Source: Corynebacterium resistens DSM 45100 (lineage in GTDB: Bacteria > Actinomycetota > Actinomycetes > Mycobacteriales > Mycobacteriaceae). Taken from it: DNA of 64,000 nt. Position 1 is the first letter of the stretch, and every line of letters starts with the position of its first letter. The notes beneath the pieces are model-generated. The model saw nothing but the letters and a program-made list of their open reading frames with translations. It did no database searches and had not been told where the DNA came from. Below are positions 40,926 to 49,433 of the stretch, one piece after another. The DNA is taken from the NCBI RefSeq assembly GCF_000177535.2, contig NC_015673.1, forward strand, positions 2,232,001-2,296,000, read 5' to 3'. The position numbers and the translations under genes were made by a program.

Positions 40926-41873
40926 TTAAGCGAAGATCTTGCGGCGAGCAGCGAACGCACCGGCCGCAACCATGACGGTCAAAGCAAGAGCGGCCAGGCC
41001 GCGTGCAGCAGTGTTGGAGCCGGTCTGTGCGAGCATGCCGCGATCAGAGGTGGACTGGCCTTCGCCGGTTGCGCCCTGGGTGTTGTTGCCGCCGGTTGCG
41101 TTCTGGCCAGCGAGCTTACCGCCCTGAGCGATGACCTCGTCCTTGTGATCCTGCAGCATCTTATCGGAAGCCGCCTTCTCCTCAGGGGTAGGGGTTTCCT
41201 TGGTGCGGGCCTCATCCTTGACGTAAGTCTTGCCATCCTGGGACAGGTACCAAGCAACACCACCGATGATCAGAGCGGCTGGCAGAGCCAACCAAGCGAG
41301 GCCCTTGTTGTCTTCGGAGCCTGGGGTCTGGTCCTCAGCTGGGAATGCATCAGCGTAAGCCTTGCGCATTTCGTCGGTGATTGGCTCATTCACCTGGTTG
41401 CGATCCTTCACATACAGGTTCTTGTCCTGCATGTGCTGGTACCAGGTGTTGCCGTCCTTGTCCTGCTTATCAGCTGGAGCAGGGATGCCCTCGCCCTCAG
41501 ATGGTGCCTTCTCGTCTGGCTTAGAGGAGCCGAGGGAGCCTTCAGCAGAACCAGGAGTACCTGGCTTGCTGTTGTCAGATCCGGGAGCGTCGTTGCTTCC
41601 AGCAGGAGCATCTTGCTTATCGCCGTTCTGGGCAGCCTGCTGCTTCTCCCAAATGTCCTGTGCCTGATCGGCGGTCAGGATTGGGGAACCTGCGACGTCG
41701 GCGCCATTGCCGTTGGTCGCTTTGTAGGTGCCGTTAGCTTGCTTCTGGTAGTTCACACCATCGACGGTCAACTCTGCCGGTGCAGGGATCTGAGCCTGTG
41801 CAACGGTTGCGCCACCTACAGCGAGCGCGCCCGCCAGAGCGGCGGCGGTCAGGGTACGTGGGAAACGCTTCAT
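40926..41873 (-). CDS. secreted LAQTG cell-wall protein
   Basis: A 315-residue protein. The signal peptide is about 1-28 (VAQA-QIP). Three short related motifs occur (VNYQKQANGTYKA, WYQHMQDKNLYVKD, WYLSQDGKTYVKD). A hydrophobic segment lies near 190-208, and a C-terminal sorting signal LAQTG (281-285) is followed by a hydrophobic stretch and ARRKIFA. The middle is Pro/Ser/Gly/Asp-rich. The start ATG 41873 has AGAGGAGAG upstream. IS copy B lies only 39 nt upstream of the start, so the original promoter is no longer attached. Undoing the inversion places it directly downstream of the sortase at 7865. Function unknown; probably a sortase substrate. Confidence 0.82.
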   Translation of the reverse strand: MKRFPRTLTAAALAGALAVGGATVAQAQIPAPAELTVDGVNYQKQANGTYKATNGNGADVAGSPILTADQAQDIWEKQQAAQNGDKQDAPAGSNDAPGSDNSKPGTPGSAEGSLGSSKPDEKAPSEGEGIPAPADKQDKDGNTWYQHMQDKNLYVKDRNQVNEPITDEMRKAYADAFPAEDQTPGSEDNKGLAWLALPAALIIGGVAWYLSQDGKTYVKDEARTKETPTPEEKAASDKMLQDHKDEVIAQGGKLAGQNATGGNNTQGATGEGQSTSDRGMLAQTGSNTAARGLAALALTVMVAAGAFAARRKIFA

Positions 41874-41904
41874 TTTCTCTCCTCTGAGAATTAAACGGTC
41901 GTGA

Positions 41905-41912
41905 GTAATGCC
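41905..41912. repeat. split 8-bp target duplication, inner copy
   Basis: GTAATGCC abuts the left end of IS copy B and is the exact reverse complement of 8937-8944. Confidence 0.8.
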
Positions 41913-43297
41913 GGGTTAAGCGACAAAATGTGTGTCCGGAATCGTTGATTTTCATGCTCTGAACTCCGCGTTTGCGGAAAATATATGCTCCAAAAGCATA
42001 TATTGGCCCTCTCTTGCGAAAATCCCCGGTGTGGCTGCCATGGTGTGCTACGGAGCGGTGGTTCGGTTGCCCAATGCCAAAGAACCGACCACGCTGCCAT
42101 TGTGGCGGCGATATGAAACGAAACGGCACCACCAGCAACGGGACGACCCGGTGGCGGTGCAAAATCTGCGGTGCTTCACTGACCAAGCAGCGCAGCGATA
42201 TCACCAACGCAGCCCTATTTCGTGCGTTCATCCAGCACCTGACCGCCGGGACCAGTCTTGCGGCGATCGCCGGCAACATGAGCTGCTCGACACGTACGCT
42301 GCAGCGCAAATTCGATGCCTTTTGGCTGGTTGACGTGCCTGACCCGACCATCGGCCATACAGGCAGGGTCTACGACCAGATCTTCATCGACGGCACCTAC
42401 ACCGCAGGTGGCTGTCTGATCGTGGCGGCAACGCTCGACCACGTCATCGCCTGGCACTGGTGCAAACAAGAAACCACACACGACTACAAGCGCCTGCTCG
42501 AGCGCATCGAAGCACCGTTGATCGCTGTGATCGACGGTGGCCGAGGAGCCACAAGCGCAATTAAAACGTGCTGGCCAAACACCAAAATCCAACGCTGCCT
42601 CGTGCACGCCCAACGCAGAGTACGCCGCTACACCACCTCACGACCACGCACTGATGCTGGCCGCACCATCTACCGACTCGCGCTGAAACTCACCCGCATC
42701 ACCACCCTGGACGAGGCTGCACAATGGGGTGCACAACTGCAAGAGTTTCACACGCTCTACAAGGATTGGCTCAACGAAAAGACACAGGTCAAAGACCCGA
42801 AAACAGCAAAAGACACACTCGTGTGGACCCATGTCAACGTGCGCAAGGCCTACAACAGTCTCAACCACCTGTGGCGCAATGACCTGCTGTTTGTCTACCT
42901 CAAGCCCCCGAAAGGTGTGCTCGAGCCGCACCGGATCAAATCCACCACCAACAGTCTTGAAGGCGGCATCAACGCCCAGCTGAAGCTCCTTGCAAGAACT
43001 CATCGCGGCAGACGCGGTGAGCACCAACGCAAAATGCTGGATTGGTGGCTGTATCTGAAAACGGAACTGCCTGGCGATCCAATAGAAATCGCCAGACAGT
43101 CCAACTGGGGCCAGAACCAACTCGCCAAAGTTACAACCCTGACCCGAAACGAGAACCAAGCCGACTATGAAACAGGACAACCAGCCCTCTACGACAACGG
43201 TATCGATACCGAGTACACACACTCAATCGGCATCCAAAAAGGCCACATCTAACCCCGCGACACGCCGATAGCAGACACACATTTTGTCGCTTAACCC
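41913..43297 (+). mobile_element. IS1249-like insertion sequence (IS256 family), copy B
   Basis: 1385 bp with the same 24-bp terminal inverted repeats as copy A, in the opposite orientation. The open frames in all three plus and three minus frames give the same proteins as copy A, so the copies are identical or nearly so. The flanks differ from each other: GTAATGCC on the left, GCAATAGC on the right. A hairpin at 41980-42004 lies near the transposase start. Confidence 0.92.
42074..43252 (+). CDS. IS1249-like transposase, copy B
   Basis: Same 392-residue DDE transposase as copy A, with zinc-ribbon cysteines (CHCGG, CKICG) and the acidic residues in FIDGTY, AVIDGG and NSLEGG. The frame is open upstream to TTG 41972 through the AATATATGCT hairpin; MPKNRPRC (42074) is taken as the start. 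Confidence 0.9.
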   Translation: MPKNRPRCHCGGDMKRNGTTSNGTTRWRCKICGASLTKQRSDITNAALFRAFIQHLTAGTSLAAIAGNMSCSTRTLQRKFDAFWLVDVPDPTIGHTGRVYDQIFIDGTYTAGGCLIVAATLDHVIAWHWCKQETTHDYKRLLERIEAPLIAVIDGGRGATSAIKTCWPNTKIQRCLVHAQRRVRRYTTSRPRTDAGRTIYRLALKLTRITTLDEAAQWGAQLQEFHTLYKDWLNEKTQVKDPKTAKDTLVWTHVNVRKAYNSLNHLWRNDLLFVYLKPPKGVLEPHRIKSTTNSLEGGINAQLKLLARTHRGRRGEHQRKMLDWWLYLKTELPGDPIEIARQSNWGQNQLAKVTTLTRNENQADYETGQPALYDNGIDTEYTHSIGIQKGHI

Positions 43298-43318
43298 GCA
43301 ATAGCCAAATAGAACACA

Positions 43319-43359
43319 AAAGCCCTCTCCGAGTACCGAAGTACCCGCAGAGGGCTTTA
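43319..43359 (-). terminator. terminator of the tRNA-Thr/tRNA-Met unit
   Basis: AAAGCCCTCT pairs with AGAGGGCTTT, with a GTAC/GTAC inner stem. On the minus strand it is followed by TTTTGTGTTC. It lies directly after the 3' end of tRNA-Met and just inside the outer boundary of IS copy B. Confidence 0.8.
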
Positions 43360-43362
43360 GTT

Positions 43363-43439
43363 TGGTAGCGGTGCCGGGACTCGATCCCGGGACCTCACGA
43401 TTATGAGTCGTGCGCTCTAACCAGCTGAGCTACACCGCC
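43363..43439 (-). tRNA. tRNA-Met (anticodon CAT)
   Basis: Minus strand: acceptor GGCGGTG pairs with CACCGCT (terminal G-T), followed by encoded CCA. D-arm TAGCTCAGCTGGTTAGAGC, anticodon loop CTCATAA, T-arm GGGATCGAGTCCCGG. The standard acceptor pair fits the elongator form better than an initiator. Confidence 0.95.
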
Positions 43440-43516
43440 ACAGTCATTTTCTAACCACCGGCCACCAGCCTTATGGGGGTTATCCACTGACGTGGCGAAC
43501 GCTGGAAAAATGACAG

Positions 43517-43589
43517 AGCCCCCTGACGGAATCGAACCGTCGACCTTTTCCTTACCATGGAAACGCTCTGCCGACTGAGCTAAGGGGGC
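43517..43589 (-). tRNA. tRNA-Thr (anticodon GGT)
   Basis: Minus strand: acceptor GCCCCCT/AGGGGGC, anticodon loop ATGGTAA between TTTCC and GGAAA (anticodon GGT), T-arm with GGTTCGATTCC. CCA is not encoded. 77 nt separate it from tRNA-Met. Confidence 0.95.
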
Positions 43590-43823
43590 AAAAGCTTCAC
43601 AATCTGAGCAATTAAGATACAAACACAGTTTGATTAAAACTTTGCTTGACCGTATCGCTCGAAGCCTGAGATAGAATAACCAGAACCATCGCACTATAAC
43701 AAATCGCCAGCTCGCCGCACGAAAATTAGGATTAAAGCTATCTGCGCGAGCGCGCTAATACCTTCGCCACATCTTCAAATCGACGGCTGAAAACCGGGGT
43801 AGAGTCACCGGCTCCACGTACGC

Positions 43824-43863
43824 GAAAACCCGGTGGGCTTAATTCAAGCCTCACCGGGTTTTC
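43824..43863 (-). terminator. terminator after tRNA-Tyr
   Basis: GAAAACCCGGTG pairs with CACCGGGTTTTC; on the minus strand it lies immediately downstream of tRNA-Tyr. The region 43590-43823 therefore probably carries a separate promoter for tRNA-Thr/Met; no clear -35/-10 pair was recognised there. Confidence 0.8.
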
Positions 43864-43867
43864 CAGT

Positions 43868-43952
43868 TGGTGCCAGATGATGGATTCGAACCAACGTAGG
43901 CAATGCCGACGGATTTACAATCCGCTCCCTTTGGCCGCTCGGGCAATCTGGC
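43868..43952 (-). tRNA. tRNA-Tyr (anticodon GTA)
   Basis: Minus strand: acceptor GCCAGAT/ATCTGGC with encoded CCA, anticodon loop TTGTAAA (GTA), a long variable arm as expected for a class II tRNA, T-arm GGTTCGAATCC. Confidence 0.95.
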
Positions 43953-44060
43953 GTGCACCTCAAGGGTGCGCTCGATACTTTACTATGAACCACCGAGGAA
44001 AACACAAATTAGCAGTTCGCGACCACTATCCGAGCCCTCAGTCAATAGCTAACGGCCAAA

Positions 44061-45083
44061 TCAACCCAACCGCTTTAGCGCGAATCCAAGCAATTCACGC
44101 AGCGCGTCGGTAGCTTCCGATGCAGGCAGCTTTTGAAGTTCCGCCTCAGCCTTTTCGCAGTAGAGGTTAACCTGTTCTTGAGCACGCTCACGCCCCTGCG
44201 AACGCTTAATCAGCTCTAGAGCTTCTTCAACCAGTGCATCTTCTTCCACGGGCCCGGTGAGGATCTCTCGGAGGCGCGCACCAACTTCATCTTCTTGCCG
44301 CATGGCGTAAAGCACGGGCAGGGTGAACACGCCCTCTCGCAAGTCGGTTCCAGGAACCTTGCCGGACTCCTCCGGGTCCGACCAGATATCGATGATGTCG
44401 TCCACAATCTGGAACACCTGCCCCATGTTCCTACCAAACGCGTGCAGAGCATCGCGTACTTCAGCAGGCGCACCGGAGTGCTCCGCTCCCAAGAAGCCCG
44501 CGGCGGCTATAAGCACACCGGTCTTTTCTTGGATCACGGTCATATAGTGCTCAATTGGGTCTTCCCCTTCGGCGCACCCCACGGTCTCGCGCATCTGCCC
44601 GGTCACCAATTCGCGGAACGTCGAAGCAAAGTGGCTCACCGTCGCCGCCCCTAGGTCGGCCAACATGTCCGAAGCTACCGCGAACAGGTAGTCACCAGCC
44701 AAGATTGCAATGGAATTTCCCCACCGCATGTTCGCACTATCTGCACCTCGACGGCGGTCGGCTTCATCCATCACATCGTCGTGGTACAACGTTGCCAAGT
44801 GCGTCAATTCGACAACAACCGCTGCCTTATAGACGTTCTGCGACGTGGGCTTATCGCCATAAAGCGCTGCCAGTAGGGTGAATACGACCCGGAAGCGCTT
44901 TCCGCCTGCAATCGCTAGGTGGTTGATTTTATCGGTCAGGAATGGCTCGCCCTCCATGAGCGATTCGCGCAGTAGCTTTTCCGCCACTTCGACTCGGGCT
45001 TGGAGCATCTCATTTAGCTCCGAGGTGCCCAGCTGCGGTGCTACCGGGGTAGTTTTCACAGCGGCCTGTTCAGTGCTTGCCAT
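44061..45083 (-). CDS. ispB: trans-polyprenyl diphosphate synthase
   Basis: A 340-residue prenyl synthase that makes the long-chain polyprenyl diphosphate side chain, here most likely for menaquinone. First aspartate-rich motif DDVMD (102-106) and second DDIID (228-232) are intact; GGKRFR is present near 60. It is divergent from menJ and close to menG, which supports the quinone role. The name ispB follows common corynebacterial usage; hepT would be equivalent. Product length cannot be read with confidence. Confidence 0.9.
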   Translation of the reverse strand: MASTEQAAVKTTPVAPQLGTSELNEMLQARVEVAEKLLRESLMEGEPFLTDKINHLAIAGGKRFRVVFTLLAALYGDKPTSQNVYKAAVVVELTHLATLYHDDVMDEADRRRGADSANMRWGNSIAILAGDYLFAVASDMLADLGAATVSHFASTFRELVTGQMRETVGCAEGEDPIEHYMTVIQEKTGVLIAAAGFLGAEHSGAPAEVRDALHAFGRNMGQVFQIVDDIIDIWSDPEESGKVPGTDLREGVFTLPVLYAMRQEDEVGARLREILTGPVEEDALVEEALELIKRSQGRERAQEQVNLYCEKAEAELQKLPASEATDALRELLGFALKRLG

Positions 45084-45250
45084 TTCCTTCGGTCAGCCTC
45101 GTCATTCGTCGTGGATATGCATGGAGCCGTTTCGTCTGGGCAAATCGTGGTGTGTAGGACTTTAGATCCTGCCCCGGCTCGTGCGCATTGGTCTCGCAGA
45201 TTCTTCAACTACGTTACCTTAGCGCTTTGGGTTTACCGATACGTGCCACA

Positions 45251-46558
45251 ATGACATTTATGTCTCGCACCATTTCCTCGGACGTCCTGATCGTCGGCGC
45301 CGGCCCCGCTGGCAGCGCAGCAGCCTGGTATGCCGCCCAAGCGGGGTACCACGTGGGCGTCGTCGATATGGCGAATCACCTCACCACACCTCGCGATAAG
45401 ACCTGCGGCGATGGGCTCACACCGAGGGCTGTTGCCGCGTTGTCGCATATGAAGGCCGAGGGGATTCTGGAGGGGCGGCCAGATATTAGGGGCCTCAAGT
45501 TGCACGGCTTTGGGGGACCTGTCACGGAACCTTGGCCCACAACCGGGGGCTTCCCTACCCGAGGTTCTGCGATAGCGAGGACCGAACTAGACACAGCTTT
45601 GCTGCGCCATGCTGTTTCTGCCGGTGCCGAGTTTCACGGAGGTATGAAGATTATCGACGCCACGGTAGACCGCGGCGATCGAGTTTCCGCAGTAACTGGC
45701 GTGGATCAGGCCACAGGTAGTGAATTGACATTCCAGTTCAAGTACTTGCTATTGGCTGAAGGGGTGCGAAGTGGTATCGCCCGCCAACTGGGCGTGCAGT
45801 GGTTGCGCGGGTTGGTGCACGGGGTGGCTGCACGTTCATATATCCGCACTCCGCATGGGGACGAGCCCTGGATACATTCGCATTTGGAATTGCGGGACGA
45901 AAACCAAGTTGCACAGCCTGGTTACGGCTGGGTTTTTCCACTGGGCGAAGGCCGTGCGAACTTGGGTTGCGGTGCGCTGGCTACATCAAAGCGCCCGGCA
46001 GGAGTAAATACGAAGAAGCTGCTGCGCCAATACGCCGGGCAGCTCAGGAACGAATGGTCCATCCAAGGCGAACCTCAGCAGGTCACCAGCGCCCTGTTGC
46101 CGATGGGTGGTGCGGTCACACGAGTCTCCGGTGAGAATTGGGCCGCCATCGGCGATACTGCCGCCCTAGTTAATCCGCTTAATGGCGAAGGCATCGACTA
46201 CGCCTTAGAATCTGCCCGCTTTGTAGTTGACCTCTTGTCCGACGCCCCACGCAATCCCGATGGTTTGCGATACATGTGGCCCGCATTATTGCGCCACGAG
46301 TACGGCGAGGCTTTCAGCTTGGCACGCCGTTTAGCCATGGGGTTGACCATGCCTGGTCTGATGTCTGCGCTGGGGCCGGTGGGCATGCGGGGTCCGCAAG
46401 CTCCCGCGCTAATGGCAGTGGCGGCGCGCCTGATGGGCAATCTAGTCACACCGCAGGACCGCGATCTCACGTCCCGTGTCTGGCGCGCAGCCGGGATGGT
46501 CAGCAGGTCCGCGGACCGATTGCTTGCCCAGGACGCGCGTCCGCTATTTGGGCGTTGA
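45251..46558 (+). CDS. menJ: menaquinone/geranylgeranyl reductase (MenJ-like)
   Basis: A 435-residue FAD-dependent reductase. Rossmann motif DVLIVGAGPAGSAAAWYAA near the start, TCGDGLTPRAV (about 53-63), and the second FAD motif AAIGDTAALVNPLNGEGI. In mycobacteria MenJ saturates the second isoprene of menaquinone; the men-gene neighbours support the same role. Starts at 45251 and 45260 are both possible; no clear ribosome-binding site, so it may be leaderless. Confidence 0.85.
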   Translation: MTFMSRTISSDVLIVGAGPAGSAAAWYAAQAGYHVGVVDMANHLTTPRDKTCGDGLTPRAVAALSHMKAEGILEGRPDIRGLKLHGFGGPVTEPWPTTGGFPTRGSAIARTELDTALLRHAVSAGAEFHGGMKIIDATVDRGDRVSAVTGVDQATGSELTFQFKYLLLAEGVRSGIARQLGVQWLRGLVHGVAARSYIRTPHGDEPWIHSHLELRDENQVAQPGYGWVFPLGEGRANLGCGALATSKRPAGVNTKKLLRQYAGQLRNEWSIQGEPQQVTSALLPMGGAVTRVSGENWAAIGDTAALVNPLNGEGIDYALESARFVVDLLSDAPRNPDGLRYMWPALLRHEYGEAFSLARRLAMGLTMPGLMSALGPVGMRGPQAPALMAVAARLMGNLVTPQDRDLTSRVWRAAGMVSRSADRLLAQDARPLFGR

Positions 46559-46646
46559 TTGCACCGCTTGAAGCGACGTGTGCACAGCCACTGAACTGGG
46601 CAAGGCGGTTTTCCAATACAAGGTGTGCGTGGCGCACGGCGATTAG

Positions 46647-47336
46647 CTAACCCCGGCGGGTAGCGCTATGGAGTGCGACAATGCCCCCCGTAAGGTTCTG
46701 CCACCCCACGTTTTCCCAGCCACACTGCCCAATTTCGCGGGCGAGCTCTTCTTGATCGGGCCACGCTCGGATGGACTCGGCGAGGTAAATGTACGCATCA
46801 GGATTGGAACTGACGACTCTGGCCACGCTCGGTAGAGCGCGCATCAGGTATTCCTTGTAAATCGTCTTGAAGACGGGGATCACGGGAGTTGAAAACTCTG
46901 CGACTGCGAGCTTTCCGCCGGGCTTAGTCACGCGGGCCATTTCGCGCAGCCCTGCGCGGAAATCGACGATATTGCGCAAACCGTAGCTGATCGTCACGGC
47001 GTCAAAAGTGGCGTCCGCGAAAGGAAGTTGGGTGCCGTCACCACAGATCTTGGGTACGTCACGATGGGCACCAGCGCGAAGCATTCCCATGGAAAAATCA
47101 CAGGCAATGCAGTAGGCCCCAGTCTCCGCGAGCTCCTCGGTGGATACCGCTGTGCCCGCCGCGAGATCGAGAACCTTGTCTCCAGGGCGCAGATCGAGGC
47201 GCCGGCGCGTACGCTTACGCCACATTCGGTCTTGGCCGAAACTCAAGACAGTGTTGGTGATGTCGTATTTCTTGCCCACTCCATCGAACATTGATGCAAC
47301 TTCGTGGGGCTTTTTATCCAAGCTCGCCCGTGACAT
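46647..47336 (-). CDS. menG: demethylmenaquinone methyltransferase
   Basis: A 229-residue SAM methyltransferase of the UbiE/MenG family. Motifs: [12 protein letters not shown] (about 17-28), SAM-binding [15 protein letters not shown], and [23 protein letters not shown]. It makes the last methylation of menaquinone. Confidence 0.93.
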   Translation of the reverse strand: MSRASLDKKPHEVASMFDGVGKKYDITNTVLSFGQDRMWRKRTRRRLDLRPGDKVLDLAAGTAVSTEELAETGAYCIACDFSMGMLRAGAHRDVPKICGDGTQLPFADATFDAVTISYGLRNIVDFRAGLREMARVTKPGGKLAVAEFSTPVIPVFKTIYKEYLMRALPSVARVVSSNPDAYIYLAESIRAWPDQEELAREIGQCGWENVGWQNLTGGIVALHSATRRG

Positions 47337-47428
47337 AGTCCTTCATCTTAGACGTGTCGCGTGCGGAGGCGACATCGGCTGTTCAGTTAGTGCTCTTGGT
47401 GAGTCGTGGTGAGCACAGCTGGGGGCTT

Positions 47429-48886
47429 CTACCCGTTCGAGCCTGCCCCTTCTGATTGTCCAGCCTTCCGCGGGCGGCGCACCACACCGCGCACGGGTTC
47501 TGCTGTTACATCCTCGGGACGGCGCTGGCTGCTAGCTTCTTGCGCCGCAATTCGAGCCGGCGATTCCTGCTCCTTGCGCAGGCGCTCTCCCGCCGCTACC
47601 GCAAGCGCTCCGGTGCTGGTGGCAGCAGCCATCATCGATTCCACATCGGCTGCTACACCCATGAACCGCTCTGGAGGGCCCTTGCGGAAGAACTTCCGAG
47701 ACAGCAGCCCCTTCTGTCCACGCATATCGATAGCGAGCTCGTAGTAATCCATGAGCTGGCTGCACAGGCCTGGCCAGGATTTCGATTGCACACCCTCAAA
47801 CGCCGCAGCACCAAACCCCTTCACACCGCGGTTGATGATGTCCTCAACAGCACTAGGAAGATCGCGTTCAAAGGTATCCACGTCCAACAGGTGCCCGTTG
47901 ATCCCTGGGGTAATCAGATCGATGGGGCCACCGGCGCGCGGACCAATCGTGGCAACTCCCGAAGCGTGGGCTTCTTGGATGGCTTGGCAGAATGTCTCAA
48001 ACTGGCCCGCGTGAACAAAGATATCCAAGCTGGCAAACGCTTGCGGCAAATCTTCGCCGTACATGCCACCGGTAAACACCGCAGTCGGCATGCGCTTTTC
48101 TAGGTCTTCGCGCTCGGGACCATCGCCAACGATGACCAACTGAATATCGTCGCGATCATCTAGCACAGCCAAACGCTCTACGGACTTTTCCGCAGCGAGG
48201 CGCCCAACGAAACCAACAACGGTCACTTGCTGTTCGTCAAAGGTTTCAACCCGGCCCTCGTGGAGAGCGGCACGCTTGGAGCGCCCGGCGTCAATCCAAG
48301 AAGCCCGCAGCTCCTCACTGCGTTTAGCAGGGTTGAAACGAACGATGTCTACGCCGCGGCTCCAATGGAAAACATTGCGCACCCCGTGTTCTTCCAGTTC
48401 TTTGATCGTGACCGAGGACGGCGCAAGGGTCATGGTGCAATTGTTGTGGAGAGTGCGGGTGACGCGCCATGCGGCTTTGGAGAGCATCGCCATGTTGTAG
48501 TTGTTGGCGAATCCAGCGACATCCGTCTGGTAAATCGCCACGCATGGCAATCCCAAAGTCTTGGCGGCGGCAGCACCAGCGGCGCCCAAGACGAATGGGC
48601 TCGCGAGGTGAACCACATCCGGCTGGAAATCCCGCATCTCAGTGAGCACCCGCGGAAGTGGCACTCCGATCGGCAAGGAGTTGATACCCGGAACGTCCAC
48701 GGCGGGCACACGCACCACGCGGTGGCCAAGGTAGTGCGTGATTTCTTCCTGTCCGTCCTTTGCCGCTGGCGCAATAACTAGAGCTTCGTGGCCATGGCGA
48801 CGAAGGTGCTCTAGCACACGCAGAACGGAATTCACCACGCCATTAACGACGGGCAGGAAACTCTCGGCGACAATTGCAACACGCAT
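47429..48886 (-). CDS. mgtA: GDP-mannose-dependent alpha-mannosyltransferase (MgtA-like, GT4)
   Basis: A 485-residue GT-B glycosyltransferase. N-terminal MRVAIVAESFLPVVNGVVNSV, then VVGFVGRLAAEKSVERL (about 245-262), and the donor-site EX7E-type region QFETFCQAIQEAHASG. The position between menD and menG matches corynebacterial mgtA (formerly pimB), which builds mannosylated glycolipids such as lipomannan precursors. The C-terminal roughly 85 residues are a polar tail beyond the fold. ATG 48886 has GGAGAAGG upstream; a GTG 9 nt earlier is too close to it. Confidence 0.85.
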   Translation of the reverse strand: MRVAIVAESFLPVVNGVVNSVLRVLEHLRRHGHEALVIAPAAKDGQEEITHYLGHRVVRVPAVDVPGINSLPIGVPLPRVLTEMRDFQPDVVHLASPFVLGAAGAAAAKTLGLPCVAIYQTDVAGFANNYNMAMLSKAAWRVTRTLHNNCTMTLAPSSVTIKELEEHGVRNVFHWSRGVDIVRFNPAKRSEELRASWIDAGRSKRAALHEGRVETFDEQQVTVVGFVGRLAAEKSVERLAVLDDRDDIQLVIVGDGPEREDLEKRMPTAVFTGGMYGEDLPQAFASLDIFVHAGQFETFCQAIQEAHASGVATIGPRAGGPIDLITPGINGHLLDVDTFERDLPSAVEDIINRGVKGFGAAAFEGVQSKSWPGLCSQLMDYYELAIDMRGQKGLLSRKFFRKGPPERFMGVAADVESMMAAATSTGALAVAAGERLRKEQESPARIAAQEASSQRRPEDVTAEPVRGVVRRPRKAGQSEGAGSNG

Positions 48887-48965
48887 AAGATTCACCTTCT
48901 CCCACTCACGTCACATCCTCGTGGCCACCCGGTAAAACTTTGCGCAAATGATTTCTAACGGCCGA

Positions 48966-49433
48966 TTACGCGGGTGAAGTTTTGGCAAACAAACGAGATC
49001 TCAAGGCCAACCATATCCCGCCACCTGCGAGTAGCACCACCGCCAGGGAGCTTAACGCCGGGCGAAAAGAAAGTGTCCACCCACGGCCGGCCACTTTCAC
49101 GTTCTTTGGATTACTCTGCTGGTACTCCACGCGGACCTTCTGTCCTTCCACCAGCCCCGATGGGTATTTCAACCCCTTGTCTGGCTGATGATAATTGCCC
49201 TGGTTGTCGTGGAATCGCACGGTGGTGCGCAGCTTTCCAACATCGAGCACGTCTGCAGTGGCTGTGGCCTGGTCTCGCGAAATCTGATAGTCGTCGATGG
49301 CTGCCGTAACAATCATCCCTACGCAGGCCAGCGCCCCGAAAACCGTCAGCGCAATCACAAACTGCTGCGCTCGGCGCACCATGCGTTGTCGCCAAGGCAA
49401 CAGTTCCGGAACCGGTGAGCGTTGTGCGGTCAT
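48966..49433 (-). CDS. DUF3592 membrane protein
   Basis: A 155-residue protein with membrane helices at about 24-46 and 124-144 enclosing an extracytoplasmic domain (ATADVLDVGKLRTTVRFHD...VRVEYQQSNP), the DUF3592 pattern. It overlaps the menD stop by 4 nt, so it is co-translated with menD. A gene of this type sits here in related genomes. Function unknown. Confidence 0.75.
   Translation of the reverse strand: MTAQRSPVPELLPWRQRMVRRAQQFVIALTVFGALACVGMIVTAAIDDYQISRDQATATADVLDVGKLRTTVRFHDNQGNYHQPDKGLKYPSGLVEGQKVRVEYQQSNPKNVKVAGRGWTLSFRPALSSLAVVLLAGGGIWLALRSRLFAKTSPA

Noticed and set aside
43660..43690. Plus-strand TTGACC...TAGAAT promoter
   Set aside because: Spacing is about 20 nt and there is no plus-strand gene downstream before tRNA-Tyr and ispB, which are both on the minus strand.
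43877..44113. 78-codon plus-strand open frame across tRNA-Tyr
   Set aside because: It runs antisense through a well-formed tRNA and ends in ispB; not a gene.
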